Below, piece by piece: positions 7,090 to 15,966 of a stretch of DNA of 45,893 bases (the first letter of the stretch is position 1; each line of letters begins with the position of its first letter). Both the position numbers and the translations under genes were made by a program. Origin of the DNA: Ignavibacteria bacterium UBA2373 (GTDB lineage: Bacteria; Bacteroidota; Ignavibacteria; Kapaibacteriales; UBA961); the NCBI GenBank assembly GCA_002344005.1, contig DDTD01000027.1, positions 100,023 to 145,915 of the forward strand. Direction: 5' to 3'. The notes beneath the pieces are model-generated. The model made no database searches and was not told where the DNA came from. It saw only the letters and a program-made list of their open reading frames with translations.

Positions 7090-8427
7090 TTATGATTGTG
7101 TGATTGCTTTTCTTCCAATACTGTAATATTCCAATCCGGTTTTTGCTATATCATCAGGATCAAACAAATTTCTGCCATCAAAGATAATCGGCATTGTCAG
7201 CGATTTCTTCAGTACTTCAAAGTCAGGACTGCGAAATTCATTCCATTCAGTAGCAATTATAAGCGCATCAGCCCCTTTTAAGCAGTCAGTTGAATCATTA
7301 GCATAGCGAATACGGTCACCGAACACATGTTTGGTGTTTTCCATAGCTTCTGGGTCATAAGCAGTAACAGCAGCACCAGCAGAAAGCAACCGTTCAATCA
7401 AACGAAAAGCCGGTGCTTCGCGAGTATCATCGGTATTTGGTTTGAAAGCAAGTCCCCACAAGGCAAATCGCTTCCCTTCAAGTGAATCAAAACGTGTAAG
7501 AATTTTAGTAAAAAATCGTTCAGACTGGTGATAGTTTGCTTCTTCCGCTGCTTTGACTAAACCAAGAGTTGCGCCCGCAGCATCTGTTGAGTGAATAAGA
7601 GCTTTGACATCTTTCGGAAAACAACTGCCTCCATAGCCAAGACCTGCAAAAAGAAAACGTTTACCTATACGCGAATCAGAACCTATACCCATACGAATTT
7701 GTTCTATATCCGCACCGACCTTTTCACAATAATGAGAAAGCTCATTCATAAATGATATGCGCATTGCTAAATAACAATTTGCGGCATACTTAGTGATTTC
7801 CGCACTCTTTTCATCCATAAAAAAGATAGGATTGCCACTTCGTACAAAAGGCTCATATAAATCACGCATTATGTCAATCGCTCGTTCTTCGGATGCACCA
7901 ACAACAATTCTATCAGGTTTCATAAAGTCTTCGACAGCAAAACCTTCACGTAAAAATTCAGGATTGCTTACTACAGCTATTGGATAATCAGGTGCCGTTT
8001 CGCGTACAATTGAAGTGACCTTCTCCGCTGTTTGAACCGGTACAGTGCTTTTATTTACAAAAACCTTGAAATCTTTAATATCCTTTTCTTTAATAATTCG
8101 GGCAGCATCCCTTGCTACGCCCAGCACATATTGTAAATCTGCAGAGCCATCTTCATCCGGTGGCGTTGGCAAACACAGAAATAATACTGACGAAGCCACG
8201 ACAGCTTCTTCCAGATTTGTTGTGAACGTTAAACGTCCATTTTTTATATTTCGTTCGAGTATATGATCTAAACCCGGCTCAAAAATCGGCATTTTACCTT
8301 GACGTAATTCTTGAACCTTACGCTCATCAATATCAACACAAATTACACGATTACCACTTTCTGCAAAACATGTTCCCGTTACAAGTCCTACATATCCGGT
8401 TCCGACTATTCCTAAAGTTCGTGGCAT
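7090..8427 (-). CDS. ugd: UDP-glucose 6-dehydrogenase
   Basis: The 445-residue enzyme oxidises UDP-glucose to UDP-glucuronate with two NAD+, supplying uronic acids for capsule or exopolysaccharide. The N-terminal Rossmann domain shows GIVGTGYVGLVTG. The middle domain has the dehydrogenase signature region NPEFLREGFAVEDFMKPDR, and the catalytic cysteine lies in GYGGSCFPKDVKAL. The C-terminal UDP-binding domain has LWGLAFKPNTDDTREAPA. Length and motifs are those of a complete bacterial enzyme. It is 52 bp downstream of the small membrane protein gene and may be the tail of the envelope operon, although the gap is larger than elsewhere in that operon. Confidence 0.95.
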   Translation of the reverse strand: MPRTLGIVGTGYVGLVTGTCFAESGNRVICVDIDERKVQELRQGKMPIFEPGLDHILERNIKNGRLTFTTNLEEAVVASSVLFLCLPTPPDEDGSADLQYVLGVARDAARIIKEKDIKDFKVFVNKSTVPVQTAEKVTSIVRETAPDYPIAVVSNPEFLREGFAVEDFMKPDRIVVGASEERAIDIMRDLYEPFVRSGNPIFFMDEKSAEITKYAANCYLAMRISFMNELSHYCEKVGADIEQIRMGIGSDSRIGKRFLFAGLGYGGSCFPKDVKALIHSTDAAGATLGLVKAAEEANYHQSERFFTKILTRFDSLEGKRFALWGLAFKPNTDDTREAPAFRLIERLLSAGAAVTAYDPEAMENTKHVFGDRIRYANDSTDCLKGADALIIATEWNEFRSPDFEVLKKSLTMPIIFDGRNLFDPDDIAKTGLEYYSIGRKAITQS

Positions 8428-8479
8428 TATTTATTATCCCGATAATTAATTATTACAAATACAAACTTGAAAAAAATAC

Positions 8480-8650
8480 TTAATGTTCTAACAAACGCAC
8501 AATTACCAAAAGTAAAATGATAAGTGCAGCCAATGTTAAAGCAAATTTTATGAGACGGCGAAGTATTGCAAATACAATTCCAATAATAAACACAGCAATA
8601 ATTGCTATGGCAAAAGTGGGCATGCCGGTTACGATACTAAGATATTCCAT
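8480..8650 (-). CDS. Small membrane protein, 56 residues, two hydrophobic helices
   Basis: A complete ATG-to-TAA frame of 57 codons fills the space between ugd and the TonB-like gene. The product begins MEYLSIVTG. It has one hydrophobic helix (about residues 10-30, FAIAIIAVFIIGIVFAIL), a basic turn (RRLIKF), a second hydrophobic helix (about 37-52) and the tail RLLEH. This is a helical hairpin with a positively charged loop. It starts 17 bp after the TonB-like gene on the same strand and reads as the last member of the envelope operon. The family is not recognised. Coding status rests on position, clean start and stop, and the membrane-protein pattern. Confidence 0.6.
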   Translation of the reverse strand: MEYLSIVTGMPTFAIAIIAVFIIGIVFAILRRLIKFALTLAALIILLLVIVRLLEH

Positions 8651-8667
8651 ATTTTTTATTTACTTGA

Positions 8668-9435
8668 TTAATTTGCACGAAATGAAAATGTGATTATTCC
8701 TTCCATTTCACGTTCATCGTTAATTTTATTGAATTTCCACATTTTCAGTGCTTTCGTGACCTCATATTCTAATTGGGGATCTCCTTTGGTCACAAAATTC
8801 ATTTGCCCGACCGTACCTTCCGGGGTGACACGAAATCTTACCCTGATTTGTGTTGCTGTTGCACCTGCAGGATAGGTTGGTAAACGCTTATATAAGACAC
8901 TTCGATTGCCGCTGCCACCCCATTGCAATCCCCAACCTTCGCCACTACCGGTACCATCACCGGTTTGACCTAAACCTGTTCCTGTCAATAATCCTTCTTT
9001 ACCGGCACCAATATCTTTAATACCTGATTGCGCATTAGGAGTTTGGGCAACACCACCTAAGTCTTTAACAGGCTTAATATTCGTACTGGAAGCAATATCG
9101 GTAGAAGTAGATTTAACCTTTGTTTTCACACTGGAAGAAGCATCCTCTATATCGAGTGATGGTTTCTGACCTTGCTTTTTTATGCCCGATTTTGTTAAAT
9201 TACCCCCACTGTTTCCGGTACCATCGCCGTTACCCCATCTTAGTTCCATAAGAGGAATGCTACGAATTTCTGTTCGTTCATGGAGCACAGGAGGTGAACA
9301 TTGCGTCAATGACATAAGATAAAGCAAACAAGTAACAGCAATGAGCGCAACCCCAAAGCCCCTTGCAGTAAATCTCTCCCAAGGAATCTGCAAAGTTATA
9401 CCTGTTGGTACTATTTCTTCACGTTTGTGTATCAT
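8668..9435 (-). CDS. TonB-family energy transducer
   Basis: The 255-residue protein has a short cytoplasmic start, one membrane helix (about 30-48, FGVALIAVTCLLYLMSL), and a Gly/Ser/Thr-rich flexible periplasmic stretch (about 70-165). A C-terminal TonB domain (about 175-255) contains LPTYPAGATATQIRVRFRV and EGTVGQMNFV, and ends EMEGIITFSFRAN. TonB proteins use the proton motive force relayed by ExbB/ExbD to act on outer-membrane barrels. No exbB or exbD is in the window. The linker is glycine-rich rather than the usual proline/lysine-rich type. It follows the SPOR gene by 1 bp, which argues for a shared task with the TPR, barrel and SPOR proteins. Confidence 0.85.
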   Translation of the reverse strand: MIHKREEIVPTGITLQIPWERFTARGFGVALIAVTCLLYLMSLTQCSPPVLHERTEIRSIPLMELRWGNGDGTGNSGGNLTKSGIKKQGQKPSLDIEDASSSVKTKVKSTSTDIASSTNIKPVKDLGGVAQTPNAQSGIKDIGAGKEGLLTGTGLGQTGDGTGSGEGWGLQWGGSGNRSVLYKRLPTYPAGATATQIRVRFRVTPEGTVGQMNFVTKGDPQLEYEVTKALKMWKFNKINDEREMEGIITFSFRAN

Positions 9436-9436
9436 A

Positions 9437-10903
9437 TTATCGCACCCTGTCTATCCAACATTGATCATATCCAATCGAGCGGATTGCTTTCTCTGCTTCA
9501 TCGCGTGTTGCAAAATTGCCGAAGCGTACTCGATACCATGTTTTATCACGTATGAGTTGCGTTGTAATCACAGCGGAATTAACCGAAGTAGTTCGTAATT
9601 TTTGCAACCATCGTTCGGCTTCGCTTTTTGATGGTGTAGCATAAACTTGAACAGTATAAACTTGTTTCATTTCTTTTGATGTAGAAGTAATCTGTACTTC
9701 TTTCTTCTCCGGTTGTTTGTCGAATTCTTTTATACGTTCTTTAGTATTCTTTATTTCAGAATGGTCTTGACGATTGTGATTTGGTGATTCCTTATTGACG
9801 TTGTTAGTCCGTTTTTCCATAGGCAACTTCTTTACCTTTTGCTCCGCTATTGCACGTTTTGGTGCTGTATGTTCAGGAGCTTTAGACTCAATAACCTTTT
9901 TCACGTGTTGATTAGAGTGAACGGTTTGGTGAGATTCCGGTGAATGTGTACTTTCAATGTCTTTATGATTTTGTGTATGAGGCTGCGCATGATTTGTTTG
10001 TTTCTCAGCGTTATGATGTGCATCTCCTGATATTTCATTGAGAAGTGAGTCAGGAATTGCAGTAATTGCTTTATCATCAATGTGCTTATTCGCATCAGTA
10101 TGTTCAGTCTTATGTTCTTTTTTTTCAGCTATATGACTATCATGTGCCAAAGCATTGTGGGATGTAGAATCTACAGGCTTTTCTGAAAACATTGAACCTA
10201 CATACGGTGTCAGTATATATGCTGCCACTCCCAATACACTCACACCCGCGAGTGAAGCAGCGATAAGCAATGCTTTTTTGTTGAATGACGGTAAAACAAA
10301 TCTCTTTTTCTTTTCTTGATTTTCAGTCACTAATGGTGGAGCTTCATTACCAATTGGCTCCTCTGATGACATCGCCTGAGCCATTGAAGCATAACCGCCA
10401 TACCCTCCAAATCCTTCCGAATCAGGCAGCGATTCATCAGATTGTTTCTGCGGCTCGGGTTCATCCCATATAAATGTTGAAGGATGTTCAGCCTTAATAT
10501 CAGCTAAATCAATGACTTCTGTATGAGGGTCACTATCTATTTCAACAAAATCCTGTGATTCAACAATGGGCTGTGCTTCTTCTGATATTTGACTTTTTTT
10601 ATTGCTTAATTCTTGCTGAAGTGAGCGAATAAAATCATCATCTATGACAATCTCTTCAATGGAATCTTGCCCTTCACTATGCGCCATCAAGGGCATATTG
10701 GAATGCTCCATTTCAGGTATTGCGGTCATTTCCATCGCAGGGATTTCAATTTTTTCCATTACCGGTTCTTGCGCTTTAGGAGGCATAACAACAAATCCTT
10801 CAGCATTTCCGGGATAGGAAGTTAATTGTTCCAATGCAAATGTTTCAGTATTATCCGTATCGAACCCACCGAAATCATCGCTAAGAATTTGCTTATCTAT
10901 CAT
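9437..10903 (-). CDS. Membrane-anchored SPOR-domain protein with His-rich linker
   Basis: The 488-residue protein has a long acidic N-terminal region (about 1-205), one membrane helix (about 208-230, ALLIAASLAGVSVLGVAAYI), a long polar linker (about 235-405), and a C-terminal SPOR domain (about 410-488) with YTVQVYATPSKSEAERWLQK and WYRVRFGNFATRDEAEKAI. SPOR domains bind peptidoglycan glycans stripped of stem peptides, as at division septa. The linker is strikingly rich in histidine: about 16 His in about 100 residues just after the helix. It lies between the barrel and TonB genes (1 bp from TonB). I infer a wall-binding anchor for that assembly; a division role is the alternative. Confidence 0.85.
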   Translation of the reverse strand: MIDKQILSDDFGGFDTDNTETFALEQLTSYPGNAEGFVVMPPKAQEPVMEKIEIPAMEMTAIPEMEHSNMPLMAHSEGQDSIEEIVIDDDFIRSLQQELSNKKSQISEEAQPIVESQDFVEIDSDPHTEVIDLADIKAEHPSTFIWDEPEPQKQSDESLPDSEGFGGYGGYASMAQAMSSEEPIGNEAPPLVTENQEKKKRFVLPSFNKKALLIAASLAGVSVLGVAAYILTPYVGSMFSEKPVDSTSHNALAHDSHIAEKKEHKTEHTDANKHIDDKAITAIPDSLLNEISGDAHHNAEKQTNHAQPHTQNHKDIESTHSPESHQTVHSNQHVKKVIESKAPEHTAPKRAIAEQKVKKLPMEKRTNNVNKESPNHNRQDHSEIKNTKERIKEFDKQPEKKEVQITSTSKEMKQVYTVQVYATPSKSEAERWLQKLRTTSVNSAVITTQLIRDKTWYRVRFGNFATRDEAEKAIRSIGYDQCWIDRVR

Positions 10904-10947
10904 TGCAATAACCCAAATCGTTAATGAAAAGTAACACCAAAACTACG

Positions 10948-12552
10948 TTAAAAGTTCCAGAGAACACCGGCAGCAAAAAATATACCGCGTTCTTTGTAAC
11001 CTTCCCACACGAAGATATTAGAATTTGTCATATTATCTATGCGTACATAGCACTGCATCGCATTAGTCAACGAATATGTAGCACGCAACGACACATCTAC
11101 ATAACCCTCAAGTTGAGGCATCGAAGTATTACCTGTGGAGCGAACCCCAATATATGTTGTTGATAACTGAGATGAAAATTTATCAGTCCATGTTCTATCC
11201 CAGCGGATAGATCCTTGAAAAGGAGCTATATATGGCAAAGTATTAATATCATTGCCGGTAATCGAGCGAACTTGCACATTACCAGTTAATTGATTATGTT
11301 CATCTATGGAATATACTATTTCCGTATTAGTTTGCAAAGCCATAACTTCTGAATAGCGAACAGAAAACGTTCCATTATTTTCATTTGACCATAATGCGAA
11401 ATTACCAATAGAACCCAAAGACCCTTCCATCATGAATGATAATTTTTCTAAAGGATGATACCAAAATCGTGCTCCAGTAATGATATTTTCACGTGGAAAT
11501 TCTACAACAGTTTTACCACTAATGTACGGATTGATTCGCATTAAATCCATAAAGCTGTTTTCAAGTAGTCCTGACCTCATAAAGCCACTCAAAGTAATAT
11601 TGGGGTGCAAAGAAAAATCAGCGTTGGCACGTAATGCAAAAGCTGCGAATGTAGCTCCATCTGCATTCGTGTATGATTGTAAACCACCGGTAGCTTTTAT
11701 AAGAAACTGCTCTTGTATATACTCTGCACTGCCTAAAAGATCTATCAATTGCAAACCACTTCCCCTCAGGGTGTGAAAACGTAAATTAGCATCTGCTCCA
11801 ACAGTAATATCACCTATTTTTTTTGTTGCACCTATGAAACCATGCAGTAAATTATTCACTGCATCTTCATTCTGTTGAGCTAAAGAAGATGCTCCCCAAT
11901 CCCCTCCAATTTTGTATGTATATCCACTGTATGCTCCGTTTGTTTGCACACCAATTATAAAATGTGATCGTGTTCTTTCAATTGGGTTTTGTAATGCAAA
12001 TAACTCATGAGAAAAACGATCAAAGCGCATAAATGTGTGCGTTTTACTACCTCCAAAAAATATGAATTTCTCAGGTGCAATATATTCTGCATCAAGAGCC
12101 AGACGTGCATTAAAGTAGTCGGCATTGGCAAGATGTCCATTACTTGCTTCAATACCACCATTTGCTTCCAAACGATACCCACCCAAAGAGAAACCATAAC
12201 CGGCATCAATAAGGGGCGAAATAAATTGACCCAATTCTCCTTTGACAAAACCGGTTGCAATTGGTCGTGCTAATGAATTTGTCGGTAAATTGACAGCAGG
12301 TAAACGTATAGCTGTATGTTTTTCCAAAGAATTTAATGAATCAAGACGCTCTTGAGTCAAATGGGGTGTTTTTCTTGGTATTTGTTTTGAACCACCGGGA
12401 ATTTCTACGGCTTCAGTACCTTGAATAACAATTGTTGCCAATTCTACGGGATCATCCTTAGTCTGAGTATTCTTTTGTTGAGCAAATAAAAGCGAGCCAC
12501 TACAAATATGACAAGCAAACCCTATACTCAAAACAAAAATTATATTATTCAC
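10948..12552 (-). CDS. Outer-membrane beta-barrel protein with a TonB-box-like start but no plug
   Basis: The 534-residue product has a signal peptide (MNNIIFVLSIGFACHICSG) followed by a segment that looks like a TonB box (DDPVELATIVIQGTE). It then moves after about 60 residues straight into alternating amphipathic strands typical of TonB-dependent receptor barrels, ending in a barrel-like aromatic C-terminus (GIFFAAGVLWNF). The roughly 120-residue plug domain of classical TonB receptors is missing. Its start overlaps the end of the TPR gene by 8 bp, so the two are probably co-translated. With a TonB protein two genes away, it could be a TonB-driven barrel or scaffold. The substrate is unknown. 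Confidence 0.75.
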   Translation of the reverse strand: MNNIIFVLSIGFACHICSGSLLFAQQKNTQTKDDPVELATIVIQGTEAVEIPGGSKQIPRKTPHLTQERLDSLNSLEKHTAIRLPAVNLPTNSLARPIATGFVKGELGQFISPLIDAGYGFSLGGYRLEANGGIEASNGHLANADYFNARLALDAEYIAPEKFIFFGGSKTHTFMRFDRFSHELFALQNPIERTRSHFIIGVQTNGAYSGYTYKIGGDWGASSLAQQNEDAVNNLLHGFIGATKKIGDITVGADANLRFHTLRGSGLQLIDLLGSAEYIQEQFLIKATGGLQSYTNADGATFAAFALRANADFSLHPNITLSGFMRSGLLENSFMDLMRINPYISGKTVVEFPRENIITGARFWYHPLEKLSFMMEGSLGSIGNFALWSNENNGTFSVRYSEVMALQTNTEIVYSIDEHNQLTGNVQVRSITGNDINTLPYIAPFQGSIRWDRTWTDKFSSQLSTTYIGVRSTGNTSMPQLEGYVDVSLRATYSLTNAMQCYVRIDNMTNSNIFVWEGYKERGIFFAAGVLWNF

Positions 12553-15500
12553 TGATGCCTCCTTTTTCTTGCTTATTGGTACTGTCCTTTTGAGGTAGGT
12601 TTATCGGTGGCGGATAATTCCCCTTTTTTAAACGACGTAAACGCGCAGCAGCCGTTTTGCCGTAATCATCATCCTTACGAAGTTCTTGTAAAGTAGCATA
12701 TACATCTTTAGCTGCATCAATTTGCGATAAATATTCATAACATTCTCCAAGCCCAAGCATAGATAAAGTAAACCAATCTTCAATACTCGAAAATTTATCA
12801 CGTGCAACAATAAATGCCGCTAATGCTTCAGTATGTTTACGCTCACGTAAATATAATTCACCTATTCTGTATTGCGATTCTGCTGCTATATAAGGATTTT
12901 CTTCTCTTAATGCCAATTGTGAAAAATACACACGAGCGCTGTCGAATTTTCCTCTTATGCGCCAATACATTGCAACTCTATATGCGCTTTGATCGCCAAA
13001 TTCTGTGGCTGCAAATTTTGAAGCTACTTTTCTGAAACCACGTAATGCCGCGGCTGTGTCGCCACGTGTATAAGCAATAGAACTTTTTTCAAAAACCGCT
13101 TGAGCAGCACTGATAGAATCTGGATATAGTTTTTCAACCACACTAAAAAGTGAATCTGCCTTTGTTGCTTCATTCAATCGTAATCGCATAAGCCCCAATT
13201 CCAAAATACCTAAATGAGCAAAAGTATTTTTCGGATATTTTTTTACCAAATTATCCATTGATTGCTCTGCCTTCATCGTATTTCCGGAATTAATATAACT
13301 TTTTCCAAGATAAAATAATGCCTCAGCTGCATTTTCTGCATTCGGATATGTTTTTAAATAATTCTCATATTCGTTAACAGCATCAGAAAAACGTTTTCCG
13401 GAATAAAATTTATACCCACGCAGACGCGTAATTTCCTCAGATGATCCCGATAATGGATTTTTCTGAATAAAAGCAGCAGTTACTGAATCAGCTACATCAC
13501 TTTTCCCCATACTTTCATAGCAATATTGAATACCTATAACAGCATTACCTGCATAAGAACTTGTCGGGAATTGATCTACTACTTTTTTATATTCCAGAAT
13601 AGCCGTCGCATAATTTCCTTGATTATAATAACAATCACCGATATGATATTGGGCACGCGGCAACAAAATACTTTGAGGATATGCCTCTATAAATTTTTGA
13701 AAATCATTTATTGCCACATCATATTGTTGCATTTGAAAACGAATTAATCCAACAGAAAATAATGCATAATCAGCTTTATCCGAGCGAGGATATTTTTTGA
13801 CATAATTGCGAAATACTTCAATTGCTTTATCTGTTTGACCCGAACGGCGCAGTGCATGACCGAATTGATATGCTGCATAACGTCCCTCCGGACCATTAGG
13901 AGCACGCTTTGAAGCATCTTCATACGCTTGAGCTGCTGCTGCAAATTGTCTTTGGACATAATGTCCATCCCCCTTGCGGGCAAGTGCTTCTGCACCAAAC
14001 TCAGTTTTCGGAAACTCTTTTACTAATTGTCCAAACCATTTGCCACTTGCGTCAAAACGTTGTTGTCGGAAATGAGTCCACCCCAAACCATACAGTGATT
14101 CCTCACGACGATTACTTTTCGGATAATTATCAATAAGATCATGATAGGAAATATCAGCATTAGAAAACATATCGCTTTTATAAAAACATTCACCAAGCCA
14201 GAACAGTGCTTCATCTTGTCGTGAATCAGAATTATGGTCAGCACGAAAAGCCATAAGTGAAGAAATAGCATCTTTATGTTTACCCGATTGCGCCAAAGCT
14301 ATGCCTTCTTTTAAGCGTGCTTCTGCAAGAACAATATTCTTTAAAGGCATTAACTCAAGCGTACTGTTTTTTGCTAAAAATTCAGCAGAAGAAAATGCTT
14401 GAGCCGCTTTTGCATATAATCGTTCTTCCAAGTAAGCATTACCAAGAAGCAGTTGAATACGAGCGGAAATAAATCCATCAGAACTTTCTCTTTCACCGCG
14501 TTCTAATGCGCGACGAGCTTCGGTGTATTTACCATCTTCATAATACATTTGTCCCAACTCCATAAGAGATTGGGCTAAGTAAGGATACCCTGATTGAACA
14601 GACAATGTTGATAATTCACGATACGCTTCTTCACGTTTATTATTTTTCTTCCAAGCAATTGTTCTATACAGCTGGGCAGCAGAACGTACCGGTGAAACAA
14701 TATCCGAGACGCTGTCAATAACCATAGTAAACAATTCAATCGCTTTATCATAGTTTTGGCGATGAAGATATGCCCAGCCGGCACCGAGTCTTGCTTGATG
14801 CACTACCGGGGAGTGCGGATAATCTTGCAAGAATTGATTGTAGGATAGCAAAGCATCATCATACCGTTCCAATAAATTGTATGCTTCACCTCGCAGAAAT
14901 ACTATTTCCTCACCAGCATTGTCAGCGTTGGTCTGTATTTCATAGCCAGAAAGTTCACGAGACTCTTCATTAATACTATTTTTCCTTGCAGATTCCGCAC
15001 TTTCAAGTACAACCAAAGCCAATGTGCTTTGACGACGCTTCAATCTGTTTTGGGCTTCACGCACAGAAGCAGCAACGACATTATTGCGTAAGGAATAGTC
15101 AGTACGATACTTTGAGAATAGTGCGAGCGCATTGACAGGTTCATTGCTATTTTCTTGGAGAAGCCCATCATAGAACAAAGCATCATCTGCAATAGCATTC
15201 TTGGGATATTGGGTATAACATTCTTTATAGGACACAGAAGCAGAATCGTATAAACCCAATTTAGCTTGCGCTACACCGCGCCAAAAGGTACTCACAGCAG
15301 CAATGTGAAGATACAGGGAATCGTTTCTGACACGGAACTGTTGCACACCTGCGTCAATGCTTTGTGTTAAACGCTCAGCAGCATTATTCATTTTTTGTTG
15401 TTCAAATGCAATAAATCCTCTCAAAGCATGCGCTTGTGGTACTAATGGAGAAAGAGGACGCTCAGCCAAAAAACGGAGTAAGATTTCATCTGCAGAGCCA

Positions 15501-15769
15501 AAATTCTTAGAAGTAGTGCTTTGCAATGCCAACAATAGTTGTGCTTTATCATAAGCCGGAAAATAATCATAATCACGCAAAGTTTCTTCAAGCAGTAATC
15601 TACTGCGTGTTAGTAACCCTTTCTCATACACCAATCGGCTGTCCTGCGTCAATGATGATCCGTAGAAATATCGCGTTTCTGTAATTTGTCCAAATACAGA
15701 TGTTACGCCTATTACTATGGCAAATGCGACAATAGCAAAGAGGCGCACATTCTTAGATTGAATTGTCAT
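12545..15769 (-). CDS. Giant periplasmic tetratricopeptide-repeat protein
   Basis: The 1074-residue protein has an N-terminal signal peptide (VRLFAIVAFAIVIGVTSVFG). Almost its whole length consists of TPR units of about 34-37 residues, with many YDKAIELF-, ALFWLGECFY-, AIEVFRNYVKKYP- and YNQGNYATAILEYKKVVDQF-type helices, much like YbgF/BamD-type repeats that bind other envelope proteins. It ends in a short Lys/Gly-rich tail. It is the first gene of the envelope operon and overlaps the barrel gene by 8 bp. A near-match to the -7 element (TAATTTTA on the minus strand, 15801-15808) lies 31 bp before the ATG. I infer a periplasmic scaffold that contacts the barrel, SPOR and TonB proteins. No enzymatic domain is visible. 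Confidence 0.88.
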   Translation of the reverse strand: MTIQSKNVRLFAIVAFAIVIGVTSVFGQITETRYFYGSSLTQDSRLVYEKGLLTRSRLLLEETLRDYDYFPAYDKAQLLLALQSTTSKNFGSADEILLRFLAERPLSPLVPQAHALRGFIAFEQQKMNNAAERLTQSIDAGVQQFRVRNDSLYLHIAAVSTFWRGVAQAKLGLYDSASVSYKECYTQYPKNAIADDALFYDGLLQENSNEPVNALALFSKYRTDYSLRNNVVAASVREAQNRLKRRQSTLALVVLESAESARKNSINEESRELSGYEIQTNADNAGEEIVFLRGEAYNLLERYDDALLSYNQFLQDYPHSPVVHQARLGAGWAYLHRQNYDKAIELFTMVIDSVSDIVSPVRSAAQLYRTIAWKKNNKREEAYRELSTLSVQSGYPYLAQSLMELGQMYYEDGKYTEARRALERGERESSDGFISARIQLLLGNAYLEERLYAKAAQAFSSAEFLAKNSTLELMPLKNIVLAEARLKEGIALAQSGKHKDAISSLMAFRADHNSDSRQDEALFWLGECFYKSDMFSNADISYHDLIDNYPKSNRREESLYGLGWTHFRQQRFDASGKWFGQLVKEFPKTEFGAEALARKGDGHYVQRQFAAAAQAYEDASKRAPNGPEGRYAAYQFGHALRRSGQTDKAIEVFRNYVKKYPRSDKADYALFSVGLIRFQMQQYDVAINDFQKFIEAYPQSILLPRAQYHIGDCYYNQGNYATAILEYKKVVDQFPTSSYAGNAVIGIQYCYESMGKSDVADSVTAAFIQKNPLSGSSEEITRLRGYKFYSGKRFSDAVNEYENYLKTYPNAENAAEALFYLGKSYINSGNTMKAEQSMDNLVKKYPKNTFAHLGILELGLMRLRLNEATKADSLFSVVEKLYPDSISAAQAVFEKSSIAYTRGDTAAALRGFRKVASKFAATEFGDQSAYRVAMYWRIRGKFDSARVYFSQLALREENPYIAAESQYRIGELYLRERKHTEALAAFIVARDKFSSIEDWFTLSMLGLGECYEYLSQIDAAKDVYATLQELRKDDDYGKTAAARLRRLKKGNYPPPINLPQKDSTNKQEKGGISE

Positions 15770-15945
15770 GTGCTGAGTAATGAATTAGTGCTGCATACTA
15801 TAAAATTACGAAATTCACGGGCTTTAACACCTAATTTTTAACGTTCAATTATAATAAACATTACTTTTAGTCACTTCAGCATCTCATAAAGTACGCAACA
15901 TTTCATACCAAATGTCGTCACTGAAGTCCATTGTTATTGGTTTAA

Positions 15946-15953
15946 TAGATTTG
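15946..15953 (+). promoter_or_regulatory. Putative -7 element TAGATTTG
   Basis: It matches the Bacteroidota-type TAnnTTTG consensus 13 bp upstream of the ATG at 15967. The closeness implies a very short leader; no -33 TTG is seen at ideal spacing. Confidence 0.45.
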
Positions 15954-15966
15954 TTCTTTTATCTTT

